This document shows, one piece after another, positions 9,702-18,329 of a stretch of DNA of 64,000 bases; position 1 is the stretch's first letter, and every line of letters begins with the position of its first letter. The stretch is from CAWFPR01 sp963817635 (GTDB taxonomy: Bacteria; Acidobacteriota; Vicinamibacteria; Vicinamibacterales; 2-12-FULL-66-21), in assembly GCA_963817635.1 (NCBI GenBank), contig CAWFPR010000024.1:186001-250000 (forward strand). The letters are read 5' to 3'. The position numbers and the translations under genes were made by a program. Under the pieces are notes generated by a model. That model was not told the DNA's origin. It saw nothing but the letters and a program-made list of their open reading frames with translations, and did not search any database.

Positions 9702-10966
9702 CCCTGCATCTCGATGCCGAAGGACCTCTGCAGCGCTTCGAGCGCGCGGACTTCCTCGGGAGCCACGAGCGTGAGGGCCGTGCCGGTGGCTTCAGCCCTG
9801 CCGGTGCGCCCCACACGGTGCACGTACATTTCACGGTTGACGGGCACTTCGTAGTTCACGACGTGCGTGATCCCGTCGATATCGAGCCCGCGCGCCGCGA
9901 CGTCGGTCGCCACGAGCACGCGGTAGGTGCCGCTCCGGAATCCCTCCACGGCCTGGGATCGCTGCTGCTGCGTGCGATCGGCGTGAAGCGCCGCCGCCTT
10001 CAGGCCCAGCGCCGCGAGTTTGCGCGCGAGCCGCTCGGCGCCCGACTTGGTCCGCATGAACACCAGTACCGGGCCGCCGGTGCGGCGGAGGAACTTCGCC
10101 AGCCACTCGGTCTTCTCGGAGGCGGCTACGGTTTCGATGGTGTGCGTAATGCTCTTGGCGGGCCCGCCGGCGGTGCCAATCTGCACGTACTTCGCGTCGC
10201 AGACGACTTCGCCGGCCAGCCTCATCACCTCTTCCGGTATCGTGGCCGAGAAGAGCAGCGTCTGACGGGCCGCCGAATCCGGGAGCGTCTGGACGATGCG
10301 GCGGACGTCGGGCCAGAAGCCCATGTCCATCATGCGATCCGCCTCGTCGAGGACCAGCGTGTCGAGTTTGTCGAAGGCGACCGTCTTCGATCGCATGTGA
10401 TCCATCAGCCGTCCGGGTGTCGCGACCACGATGTCGACGCCCGACTTCAGCGCACGCTCCTGGGGGCCCATCTCGACCCCGCCGTAGACCGCCACGCTCG
10501 TGATGTCGGTGTGATAGATGAACCCCTGGACGTCGTCTTCGATCTGCACGGCGAGTTCGCGCGTCGGCGCCAGGATCAGGACGCGCGTGAAACCGCGTTC
10601 GTCGGGCGCCGCGGCGCGCGACTTGAGCATGCGGTTCAGGATCGGCAGCAGGAACGCGGCGGTCTTGCCCGTGCCGGTGTCGGCGCAGCCGAACAGGTCG
10701 TCGCCATTCATGACAATCGGGATCACCGCGCTCTGAATCGGCGTCGTGACCGCGAAGCCGCGGATCCGGATGCCTTCGATGAGCGAGGACTCGAGGCCGA
10801 GCGTTTCGAACCCGACGGGGCGCGGATCGTATTCGGCCTGGGGACGCGTGATCGGCGTGGGAGCGGGTTGCGCGTGGAATTGCGGCTTGCTGCGCGATGT
10901 TCCGGGGCGCGTACCTCGCCGGCCCCGTCGCGGCGGCCCCTGGCGTGATGTGGTGTGAGAATTCAA
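9698..10966 (-). CDS. DEAD-box ATP-dependent RNA helicase, RhlE-like
   Basis: The 422-residue protein has every helicase motif in order: a Q motif (FETLGLESSLIEGI...TTPIQ), motif I CADTGTGKTAAF, Ia APTRELAVQ, Ib TPGRL, II VLDEADRMMD, III SAT, V ARGLDI and VI HRVGRTGRA. A basic N-terminal tail of about 45 residues may contact RNA. DEAD-box helicases unwind short RNA duplexes in ribosome assembly or mRNA decay. The only start in range is TTG at 10966, nine bases after the infA stop, so it probably forms an operon with infA and the downstream small Cys protein. RhlE versus other DEAD subtypes is uncertain. Confidence 0.88.
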   Translation of the reverse strand: MNSHTTSRQGPPRRGRRGTRPGTSRSKPQFHAQPAPTPITRPQAEYDPRPVGFETLGLESSLIEGIRIRGFAVTTPIQSAVIPIVMNGDDLFGCADTGTGKTAAFLLPILNRMLKSRAAAPDERGFTRVLILAPTRELAVQIEDDVQGFIYHTDITSVAVYGGVEMGPQERALKSGVDIVVATPGRLMDHMRSKTVAFDKLDTLVLDEADRMMDMGFWPDVRRIVQTLPDSAARQTLLFSATIPEEVMRLAGEVVCDAKYVQIGTAGGPAKSITHTIETVAASEKTEWLAKFLRRTGGPVLVFMRTKSGAERLARKLAALGLKAAALHADRTQQQRSQAVEGFRSGTYRVLVATDVAARGLDIDGITHVVNYEVPVNREMYVHRVGRTGRAEATGTALTLVAPEEVRALEALQRSFGIEMQG

Positions 10967-10975
10967 AACTTGTAC

Positions 10976-11194
10976 TTAGCGAGCACGGAACGTGATGATT
11001 CCGCGGACGGGATCGTAGGGGGATACCCCGACTGTGACGCGATCGCCGGGAACCACCTTGATTCGAAAGCGGCGCATCCGGCCGCTCAACTGGGCGAGCA
11101 CCTCATGGCCCTGGTCACACTGGACGCGATACAACCCGCCGCTGTGAACCGCTACGACCGTGCCCTGCACGTCAATCAGATCGTCCTTGCTCAA
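10976..11194 (-). CDS. infA: Translation initiation factor IF-1
   Basis: The 72-residue S1/OB-fold protein matches IF-1 in full length: KDDLIDVQGTV, FRIKVVPGDRVTVGVSPYD, RGIITFRAR. IF-1 binds the 30S A site during initiation. The start is TTG at 11194, preceded by an AAAGGA ribosome-binding site eight bases upstream; there is no in-frame ATG that keeps the conserved N terminus. A start other than ATG is unusual for this highly expressed gene. It lies first in a helicase operon; a weak promoter-like region precedes it (GATAAT and CACAAT hexamers on the minus strand near 11225-11240). Confidence 0.88.
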   Translation of the reverse strand: MSKDDLIDVQGTVVAVHSGGLYRVQCDQGHEVLAQLSGRMRRFRIKVVPGDRVTVGVSPYDPVRGIITFRAR

Positions 11195-11254
11195 TTGCTA
11201 TCCTTTCCAATCAAAGATTGTGCCACATTATCGCCGCACAAAGCAAACTCAGCC

Positions 11255-13831
11255 CTACAACCCGCGTACCACAGTTTCGACCTGTGCCGCAAGATCCGCG
11301 TAATCATTGCCGTTCAATAACATAGGAGCGCCAAACGCCACCCTCGCGGCCCCTCGCGAGGGGAACTTCCACGTGTGGTGGAGGATCCGGTCGAGTCCCT
11401 CCAGCCTCACGGGCACGACCGGTACGCCGAGCCTGGCTGCGATCATCCCGACACCCGGCTGGAACCGGCCGATCGTCCCGTCGTCGGTGCGGCGGCCCTC
11501 CGGAAATATCAGAATCGAGTAGCCCTCGCCGACGAGCTGGCCGATGTACCGCAGCGTCTGGCGGGTGCCGGTCTCGCGCTGGGGCAGGGGAAAGGCGTTG
11601 AAGAACAGCGAGGAGAGGTAGTAGTTCAGGCCGTTGGTGAACCGCGCCAGGCGCCCGTACTGGCCGGGATGGAAATGGGCCGCGAAGAACTCCTTCGCCA
11701 TGGCGGGGGCGACTCGGTAGCGCCAGCGGGCCGGCAGGGCCTGGAGAATCACCGGCGCGTCCATGTGGCTCTGGTGATTGGCGGCGAAGATGACCGGCTC
11801 GCGCAGCGACGCCAGATGCTCGAGTCCCTCGACGGTCAGCGACACGAAGGGACGCGCGAGCGGCAGGATCCAGGTCGGCAGGCTCACGCGCCTGGCCGCC
11901 CGCGCCAGCGGCGACCGATTCCATTCGGGGAAGTCGATCGGCTCAGGCGCGCGGCTCAGCGCGGCGGCCGATGGGGCGTCGAGCGGACGGGCGAGTGCCC
12001 GGAGGTCCTCGACCGTGACGGCCGAGGCGAACCTGGCCTCGTCCACCGTGACCTGGAACGTGTCCTCGAGGGCCATCATCAGCTCGACCCGTTCGAGCGA
12101 GCTCAGGCCGAGCTCGTCAATGGTGGTGGAGGATTCGATGGTCCGCGCGGGCGCGAAGCGGGCCAGCACCGCTTCGATGCCGGACTGGTGCGCGGGCGCC
12201 GGCCGGCTCCCTTGCGCTCCGAGCAGCCACTGCTTCAGCTCTCGCCGCTTGAGTTTGCGCGTGCCCTCGGTTCGGGGCAGCTCCGATCCCGGCCACAGCG
12301 CCGCCGCACGGATCTTCTGGTGGTCCCCCAGCCGGGCGTTGGCCGTCCGCACGACCGTGTCGAGGTCGAGCCCGGTGTCTCCCACGACAACGGCCTGGAC
12401 GCGCTCGGCGGCCGAGCCTGGAACCGATGCCCCCACCACCGCCGAGTCGCGCACGCCGGGGATGTCGTTCAGGACCTTCTCCACGTCCTCCGGAAAGACG
12501 TTCAGTCCCTCGGGCGTGACGATCATCTCCTTCTTGCGTCCGCGGATCCGCAGCTGCCCCTGCGCATCGAGTTCACCGATGTCGCCGGTGTGGAACCAGC
12601 CGTCCCTGAACGCGGCCCGTGTTTCTTCCGGGGCGTTGTAGTAGCCGCTCGTGACGTTCTCGCCGCGGACGAGAATCTCGCCGTCCTCCGCGATGCGGAC
12701 TTCGACGCCCGCGATGGGCTTGCCGACCGCGCCTCGCGAGGCGTGCAGCGGGTGATTCAGCGTGACGATGGGGGCCGTTTCGGTCAGTCCATATCCCTGA
12801 ACCACCAGGAACCCGAGCCGTCCCCAGAACGCCTCCAGCTCCGGATCGAGGGGCGCGGCGCCGACGACCATTGCCCAGAATTTGAATCCGAACAGCCGAT
12901 GGATGCGGCGGTACCTCCACCAGCGACGGGTCCAGTGCAGCGTCCCCGGATCGGTCGCCGCTTCGGGCGCGACGCGCAGAACGTGGTCGCGGAGCACTTC
13001 CAGGATCTTGGGCACGCACACCAGCACGGAAATCCGACGGTCGTGAATCGTCCGGAGGATGTCCTCGGGGGCATAGCTGCGGGTGAATACGACGAGCCCG
13101 GGCAGCATCGGCGGAACGAACGTCGCCATCGTCTGTCCGAACATGTGGCTGAGCGGGAGCAGGTTCAGGAACCGGATCGGCAGGAACGGCCTGGCGTACT
13201 TCCGGTACTTCGCCATCTCCCGCTCGATCGGGACGATGTTCGCCAGGATGTTGCGATGGGTGATGACGACGCCCTTGGGATCCGCGGTGGCGCCGGAGGT
13301 GAAGATGATCTCCGCGGTGGTGTCGGGGCCGGGCGCCCGGCGCCCGGCGTTCGGGGCGTCGCTCTGAATGTGGTCGGTGTCCGAGCCGGACGTCCGCTCG
13401 CGAGCGGCGGCCGCCGAGCGCCGAGCGCCCGCCATCGGCCGAAGTTCGGACAGCCGCCACACGGGCGGTGTCGTGGCGGACGCGTCGAGTTCAGCCCCGT
13501 CGCCAACGAGGACGGCCTTTGCGTCCACGATCGGGACGATTCGTCGCAGAAAATCGACAGAGGCCCGATAGTCGATCGGGACCAGTACGACGCCCTCCAG
13601 CACACAGCCCCAGAGCGCGACAATCCACTCGGCGCGGTTCTCTGCCCAGATGATGACGGCGTGCCCGTCGACGATGCCGGCGGTCCGCAAACGATGGCCG
13701 AACGCTCGCGCGGCGGCCGCGACCTCGCTGTAAGTGCTCGACCAGCTGCGATACCCGTCGTCGAACACCAGGAACTCACCGCTGATCGCGGAGAGGTCCG
13801 CGAAGAAATCGATGAGTGTGCGCCGGGCCAT
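11255..13831 (-). CDS. Three-domain acyl-AMP ligase / acyl-carrier / 1-acylglycerol-3-phosphate acyltransferase
   Basis: The 858-residue fusion starts at ATG 13831. Residues 1-530 are an AMP-binding (ANL) ligase with the P-loop-like TSGATADPKGV motif and the hinge region HTGDIGELDAQGQLRIRGR. Residues about 565-640 are a carrier-protein-like domain with LSSLERVEL, where the phosphopantetheine serine is expected. The last 170 residues are PlsC/LPLAT with NHQSHMD and FPEGRR. The layout suggests activation of a fatty acid, loading on the built-in carrier and transfer to a lysophospholipid, as in Aas-type acyl recycling. It is divergent, 23 bp apart, from the DAC-like gene. Confidence 0.82.
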   Translation of the reverse strand: MARRTLIDFFADLSAISGEFLVFDDGYRSWSSTYSEVAAAARAFGHRLRTAGIVDGHAVIIWAENRAEWIVALWGCVLEGVVLVPIDYRASVDFLRRIVPIVDAKAVLVGDGAELDASATTPPVWRLSELRPMAGARRSAAAARERTSGSDTDHIQSDAPNAGRRAPGPDTTAEIIFTSGATADPKGVVITHRNILANIVPIEREMAKYRKYARPFLPIRFLNLLPLSHMFGQTMATFVPPMLPGLVVFTRSYAPEDILRTIHDRRISVLVCVPKILEVLRDHVLRVAPEAATDPGTLHWTRRWWRYRRIHRLFGFKFWAMVVGAAPLDPELEAFWGRLGFLVVQGYGLTETAPIVTLNHPLHASRGAVGKPIAGVEVRIAEDGEILVRGENVTSGYYNAPEETRAAFRDGWFHTGDIGELDAQGQLRIRGRKKEMIVTPEGLNVFPEDVEKVLNDIPGVRDSAVVGASVPGSAAERVQAVVVGDTGLDLDTVVRTANARLGDHQKIRAAALWPGSELPRTEGTRKLKRRELKQWLLGAQGSRPAPAHQSGIEAVLARFAPARTIESSTTIDELGLSSLERVELMMALEDTFQVTVDEARFASAVTVEDLRALARPLDAPSAAALSRAPEPIDFPEWNRSPLARAARRVSLPTWILPLARPFVSLTVEGLEHLASLREPVIFAANHQSHMDAPVILQALPARWRYRVAPAMAKEFFAAHFHPGQYGRLARFTNGLNYYLSSLFFNAFPLPQRETGTRQTLRYIGQLVGEGYSILIFPEGRRTDDGTIGRFQPGVGMIAARLGVPVVPVRLEGLDRILHHTWKFPSRGAARVAFGAPMLLNGNDYADLAAQVETVVRGL

Positions 13832-13854
13832 GCCTGAATTATGATGGAAATCCC

Positions 13855-15201
13855 ATGTCGCTCCCGCCGGTATTTGCCGCCAGCGCACTCTACGACAGCC
13901 TTCTGCAGGCGGCGCTGCGGCAGTTCTTCGGCCGCGCGACGTTCGAAACCGAGCCGATTCCCTCGCTCTCGTCGGACGGACGGCTGGCGATCGAACCGAC
14001 CAACGACCCGTCGGTGCTGTCGATTCGGTGGTTCGGGTCGCGCCACGTCCTGCACGTTCCGGCACGGCGTCCGTTCACGTCGCACGAGGTGCGGCTGGCG
14101 CGGGCCATCGGTACCGTTCTGGCGGCCCGCTACCGTGCGATCTTCGATCCCAAGCAGATGCTGGAGCGCGGCGACCTGTTTCGCGGCGCCATCGAGGATC
14201 GGTACGTCGGGGCCTTCCTGGACGCGATCTCGTACGGCGATCCGAAGCAGACCCGCGCCGATCTGGCGGCAACGGCGATCGAAACCCTGCGCGTCGCGGC
14301 CCTGTCGAGTTACGAGAATCATGCGATCTCGTCGGGTGTGTTACTTCTCGAGGGAGACAACGATCCCGCCCGGCCGCGGAGGGAAGCCGGCGAGCAGGCG
14401 TATCAGTACTCGCAGGCGCTTACCGGCATCAAGAGTTTCTATCGCCTCTGCGACGGCATGCGGACGCTGTTTCTCGTCAATCGCGCCGGCGTCGTGCTCG
14501 ACCTCATCGAAATCGCCCGCTACGGCCAGGCCGATTTCCTTGCCGTCCCGTGTGCGTTCACCTACCGGCCGCACGCGATGGCCACGAAGAACTCGCGCAA
14601 CATCTGCATCGTTCTGAGCCCCACCCACGAGATCAAGGTGTTCGCCGAGGGACTCCAGATCTTCAGTTTCCGCAACGCCAGGTGGCACCTGCTCGATTTG
14701 CAGGCGAAGTACCAGATGTGGGCGACAACGGTCGGCAATCCGGTCCTGGCCGAACGGCTGTTCCAGACCGCTCTGGATCTGGCGGATGCGCGCGAGGGCG
14801 CGCTCTTCGTCGTGCTGCGCGATCCGGGTGCGTCGCTCGGGCACCTCGTCGCTCCGGCCGATCAGCTCGACACGGTACGCGTGTCAGGGAGCGCGGTGCC
14901 GACGCGCGGACAGTTGATGCACATGCTCAGGGGCCGCACCGCGTGCGACCTCGATCCGGCGGTGCTGGCCGGACTGGCGCGGACCGACGGTGCGACCGTC
15001 ATGGATCCGTCTGGGAAGTTGCTGGCGGTTGGCGCCATCCTGCTGCACACTGAACCGCCGTCGCCGCACTCCTACCTGGCGGTGGAGGGGGCGCGCACGA
15101 CCGCCGCGATGGCGGCCGGCCGCTTCGGTGCAGTTCTGAAGGTCAGCGAAGACGGGCTCATCACTTTCTACGACCAGCAGGAGAAGATCTGGGACATCTG
15201 A
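13855..15201 (+). CDS. DAC (DisA_N)-like domain protein, divergent catalytic motif
   Basis: The 448-residue cytoplasmic protein has no signal or membrane segment. The last 150 residues resemble the diadenylate-cyclase fold: a GALFVVL strand, then DGATVMDPSGKLLAVGAIL (matching the DGA motif and following strands), then EGARTTAAMAAGRFGAVLKVSEDG where cyclases have GTRHRAA...VSEE. DGA is kept but the RHR triplet reads R-T-T, so catalytic activity is doubtful. The first 300 residues match nothing I recognise. It could be a c-di-AMP-related sensor (NCBI names such as DACNV may apply) rather than a cyclase. The ATG at 13855 avoids overlap with the divergent gene. Confidence 0.55.
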   Translation: MSLPPVFAASALYDSLLQAALRQFFGRATFETEPIPSLSSDGRLAIEPTNDPSVLSIRWFGSRHVLHVPARRPFTSHEVRLARAIGTVLAARYRAIFDPKQMLERGDLFRGAIEDRYVGAFLDAISYGDPKQTRADLAATAIETLRVAALSSYENHAISSGVLLLEGDNDPARPRREAGEQAYQYSQALTGIKSFYRLCDGMRTLFLVNRAGVVLDLIEIARYGQADFLAVPCAFTYRPHAMATKNSRNICIVLSPTHEIKVFAEGLQIFSFRNARWHLLDLQAKYQMWATTVGNPVLAERLFQTALDLADAREGALFVVLRDPGASLGHLVAPADQLDTVRVSGSAVPTRGQLMHMLRGRTACDLDPAVLAGLARTDGATVMDPSGKLLAVGAILLHTEPPSPHSYLAVEGARTTAAMAAGRFGAVLKVSEDGLITFYDQQEKIWDI

Positions 15202-15203
15202 CA

Positions 15204-15295
15204 TTGCAGACTGCAGACTGCAGACTGCAGATGCAGCTGCAGATTGGCGAGTGGCGATTGCCGATTGCCGATTGGGATTGCGGATTGAAGATTGG
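15204..15295. repeat. Heptamer tandem array (TTGCAGA/CTGCAGA to TTGCCGA)
   Basis: It begins three bases after the stop of the DAC-like gene. The words are TTGCAGA, three CTGCAGA, then TTGGCGA, GTGGCGA, TTGCCGA twice, and diverging TTGGGAT, TGCGGAT. This is the same word family as the left arm at 1033-1260 but in one orientation only. It ends just before the ATG of the next gene (15301), so it fills the whole spacer and could form part of that gene's leader. Confidence 0.75.
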
Positions 15296-15300
15296 TGGGT

Positions 15301-16215
15301 ATGCGGATTTTCTTGACGGGCGGGACGGGATACATCGGCGCGGCCGTGCTGGACGGCTTCGTGAAGGCCGGACACCGCGTTGATGCGCTGGTGCGCAACA
15401 GCGGGAAGGCCGCCGCGGTCCAGGCGCGCGGCGCGCAACCGGTGCTGGGCGACCTCGCCACCCCGGCCTCGTACGCCGACGCTGCCAGGGCGGCCGACGG
15501 CGTGGTGCACACGGCGCTGGAGTCCGGCGCGCGCGGCCTGCAGGTCGAGGCGACCGCCGTGGACACGTTGCTGGCGCCGACCGACAGGTCCGGGCGGTTC
15601 GTGATCTACACGTCTGGGGTCTGGGTGCTGGGTTCCACGACCGCTCCCGTGGACGAAACCGCGCCGCTCAACCCGGCCGAATATTCCGCGTGGCGGCCCG
15701 CGCACGAGGCGCGGGTCCTCGAGGCGGCCGCCTCCGGCCTGCGCCCGATCGTGATTCGTCCAGGGATCGTGTACGGCGGAGGGCGCGGCATCGTCGGCGA
15801 CCTGTTCAAGGACGCGGCCAACAGCCTGGTGCGGATCATCGGCCCGGGGGCGAATCACTGGCCGCTCGTCTACGACCGCGATCTGGCCGACCTGTACGTG
15901 CGCGTGGCTGTCAGCGCCGAGGCCTCCGGGGTGTTCCACGCCAACGATGAAGGCGACGAACGCGTCAACGACATCGTGGCGGCCATCGCCGCCCACGCGC
16001 CGACGAGTCCGAGTATCCGGCACGTGCCCATCACCGAGGCCCGCCAGAAGATGGGGCCCTACGCCGACGCGCTGGCGCTCGACCAGCTGGTGCGCAGCCC
16101 GCGCGCGCGGGCACTCGGATGGAGCCCGTCGCTGCATTCGGTGTCGGGGAATGCGGCGCGCCTCTTCGAGGAATGGCGCCGGGCGAAGGCGAAGGCCGCC
16201 GCCGCCGCCGAGTAG
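15301..16215 (+). CDS. NAD(P)-dependent epimerase/dehydratase family protein (extended SDR)
   Basis: The 304-residue protein begins MRIFLTGGTGYIGAAVL, a Rossmann glycine motif (GxxGxxG) at residues 7-13. A YTSGVWVLG strand and EYSAWRPAHEAR carry the probable catalytic serine and tyrosine. VIRPGIVYGGG is the usual substrate-loop start. It is an atypical extended SDR of the nucleoside-diphosphate-sugar epimerase type; the substrate is unknown. ATG 15301 is preferred over 15292 because it sits directly on the first beta strand. The 3' end almost touches the convergent outer-membrane protein gene. Confidence 0.75.
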   Translation: MRIFLTGGTGYIGAAVLDGFVKAGHRVDALVRNSGKAAAVQARGAQPVLGDLATPASYADAARAADGVVHTALESGARGLQVEATAVDTLLAPTDRSGRFVIYTSGVWVLGSTTAPVDETAPLNPAEYSAWRPAHEARVLEAAASGLRPIVIRPGIVYGGGRGIVGDLFKDAANSLVRIIGPGANHWPLVYDRDLADLYVRVAVSAEASGVFHANDEGDERVNDIVAAIAAHAPTSPSIRHVPITEARQKMGPYADALALDQLVRSPRARALGWSPSLHSVSGNAARLFEEWRRAKAKAAAAAE

Positions 16216-16217
16216 CG

Positions 16218-16904
16218 CTACTTGAACGACACGCCGGCGCTGATCATCACCAGTGTCATTCGCGGCACGGCGGGGCGGCTGGTGGACGGCTCCTGCGGAT
16301 TGATGGCGTAGAACCGCAGGTCCACCGATACCGCAACGTGTCGTTTCGCGAACCATCTCGCGCCGCCCCCGTAGTTGATCGTCTTCGAACCCGACTGCTG
16401 ATCCGGAAGCGGCGCATCGGCGCGCTCGGTCGTATACGTCGAGCGGCCGATTCCGCCGCTGATGTAGCTCCACCCGTTCTGCTTGCCGAAGTTGAAGGAG
16501 ATTTGCGGCGAGATCTCGGAGAGCCGCGCGTCCACGTTGGGGCCAGGGTCGGCCGTCCCGGCGGCGCTCTGGAGCGTCCGGCCGGCTCGCGCGAGCAGCC
16601 ATTCGCCGCCGACGCCCAGCGTGACGGCTCCCATGCGCAGCGGATACCAGTGCGCACCCACGACCAGCCCCAGTCCGTGCGTCGGCAGGTTGGCCGCGGT
16701 GACGCCGATACCGTCCGCGATGACGGGATTCTGCTTGAACCGGGGCAGCACGCCGCGCGCGTCGGCTGCAAACCGCGGAATCGGCAGCGTGTCCGGATCG
16801 CTCACCGGTCCCGCCTGCGCCCCCGCCCGCGCCTCGCCAGCAGACAGGAACACGACGGCCAGGAGTGCGACGGTGAGAACACGGATGGGCATGCGCGCGT
16901 TCAT
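16218..16904 (-). CDS. Outer-membrane beta-barrel protein, putative
   Basis: The product has 228 residues. A signal peptide (MPIRVLTVALLAVVFLSAGEA) precedes alternating hydrophobic strands typical of an 8- to 10-strand barrel (HGLGLVVGAHWYPL, VTLGVGGEWLLARAG, HVAVSVDLRFYAI), with a terminal strand TLVMISAGVSFK ending in a barrel-like Phe/Lys. No enzyme motif is present. It resembles the generic outer-membrane beta-barrel family. Either ATG at 16904 or the one four codons later (MPIRV) may be used. Confidence 0.55.
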   Translation of the reverse strand: MNARMPIRVLTVALLAVVFLSAGEARAGAQAGPVSDPDTLPIPRFAADARGVLPRFKQNPVIADGIGVTAANLPTHGLGLVVGAHWYPLRMGAVTLGVGGEWLLARAGRTLQSAAGTADPGPNVDARLSEISPQISFNFGKQNGWSYISGGIGRSTYTTERADAPLPDQQSGSKTINYGGGARWFAKRHVAVSVDLRFYAINPQEPSTSRPAVPRMTLVMISAGVSFK

Positions 16905-16943
16905 TCTACACGCTGAAAACGCCGCTCGCGCGGCAGGGGCCGC

Positions 16944-18329
16944 TCAGCGATCGCCTCGAATCAACTCGCGTGCGAGCGCAATCCCGTCGTCCACGTTCCG
17001 AATGGATCCATCGAGCTGCCGTTCGTAGATCTGACTGAGGACGCGTCCGATGCGCGGACCGGGCGCGAGACCGAGCGCGAGCAGGTGCCGGCCTTTCACG
17101 AGCGGCTGGGGCGCTCGGTGCTGGACGCCGAGTTCGCGCGCACGCTCCAGGAACCAATCCATCGCCGAGCAGTCGAAGCCGCCTCCGCGCCCCTCGCAGT
17201 CGGACTTCGCGACAATCGCGAGCAGTTCCAGATCCACCTTCTGCGCGAGGCGCCGGAACGCCCCGTCGCCGACCGTGGCCGCCTGCCGGAACATGCCGGG
17301 CTTCAGATGGTGCGCCACGATGCCGAGTACGTGGCGGCGCACGTCGAACCCGTCGATGGTGTGAATGTTGAGCCGATCGAGCACCGCGATGGACGGCGCC
17401 ACGCCCGCCTGCTCGTGATCGAGCGAACGGATGCGTCCGTCGAGAAACGCCGTCGTCGGCGGCTTGCCGAGATCGTGGCAGATCGCGCCGAGCATGACGG
17501 TGATTTGGGCGGCGCGATCCAGCCCGGCGATGCGCCGCCGGGCCTGGTCGACGACCAGCAGCGTGTGCACCCAGACGTCGCCCTCGGGATGCCAGTCCGG
17601 TTCCTGGGGGCAGCCGACGAGCGCCCGCAGCTCGGGAAACAACTGGTCGATCACCCCGAGGTCGAGCGCGAGCGCAAGGCCGACCGACGGACGCTCGGCG
17701 TGCCGGAGCAGCTTCTCGACTTCTCCCCAGATTCGTTCGGACGGCAGGTCGTCGAGCACGATCCGGCGGCAGATTTCGGCCGTGCGGAGATCGAGGGCGA
17801 ATCCGAACCTCGCGGCGAACTGGACCGCGCGCAGCACGCGCAGGCTGTCGTCGGGGAAGGTGTCCGGATCGACCGCCCGCAGGACGCCCGCGGCGATGTC
17901 GTCGCGACCGTTCCAGGGATCCTCGTACTCCGATGTCAGTGGATCCCAGGCGACCGCGTTGATAGTGAAGTCGCGCCGGCGCGCGGCCTCCCTGACGGGG
18001 AGGAACGGGTCCCCGGTGACCGCGAACCCCTTGTGGCCGATGGCGATTTTCGACTCGCGCCGAGGCATCGACACGTCGATACCCGCCACTTTGTAGACCG
18101 TGAAGCTCTCGCCGACCGTGTTGACCCGTCCGAAGTCCTCGAGCAGCGCCTGCAGGCGAGCGGCGAGAATGCCGTAGACCTCCAGGTCGATGTCCTTGGA
18201 CGGGCGGCGCATGATCCGGTCACGCACCCATCCGCCGACGACGAGCGCGCGGCCGCCGGCGTCACGCACGGCCCGCGCGATGGCCACGGCCGTTGCGAGG
18301 CTAGACGCTTCGGGCGATTCGGAATCCAT
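16944..18329 (-). CDS. tRNA nucleotidyltransferase / poly(A) polymerase family protein with HD domain
   Basis: The 461-residue protein has a class II nucleotidyltransferase head: GGWVRDRIMRRPSKDIDLEVYG (GG motif and DxD metal ligands, residues about 30-50) and RRDFTINAVAWD. An RNA-binding arm (DSLRVLRAVQFAARF) and an HD phosphohydrolase domain (ICHDLGKPPTT, residues about 290) follow. This architecture is that of CCA-adding or A-adding enzymes, which mature or repair tRNA 3' ends. The start ATG 18329 lies inside the 3' end of the FGE-like gene (29-bp overlap), so the two are co-transcribed. CCA versus A-adding specificity is not decided. Confidence 0.85.
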   Translation of the reverse strand: MDSESPEASSLATAVAIARAVRDAGGRALVVGGWVRDRIMRRPSKDIDLEVYGILAARLQALLEDFGRVNTVGESFTVYKVAGIDVSMPRRESKIAIGHKGFAVTGDPFLPVREAARRRDFTINAVAWDPLTSEYEDPWNGRDDIAAGVLRAVDPDTFPDDSLRVLRAVQFAARFGFALDLRTAEICRRIVLDDLPSERIWGEVEKLLRHAERPSVGLALALDLGVIDQLFPELRALVGCPQEPDWHPEGDVWVHTLLVVDQARRRIAGLDRAAQITVMLGAICHDLGKPPTTAFLDGRIRSLDHEQAGVAPSIAVLDRLNIHTIDGFDVRRHVLGIVAHHLKPGMFRQAATVGDGAFRRLAQKVDLELLAIVAKSDCEGRGGGFDCSAMDWFLERARELGVQHRAPQPLVKGRHLLALGLAPGPRIGRVLSQIYERQLDGSIRNVDDGIALARELIRGDR

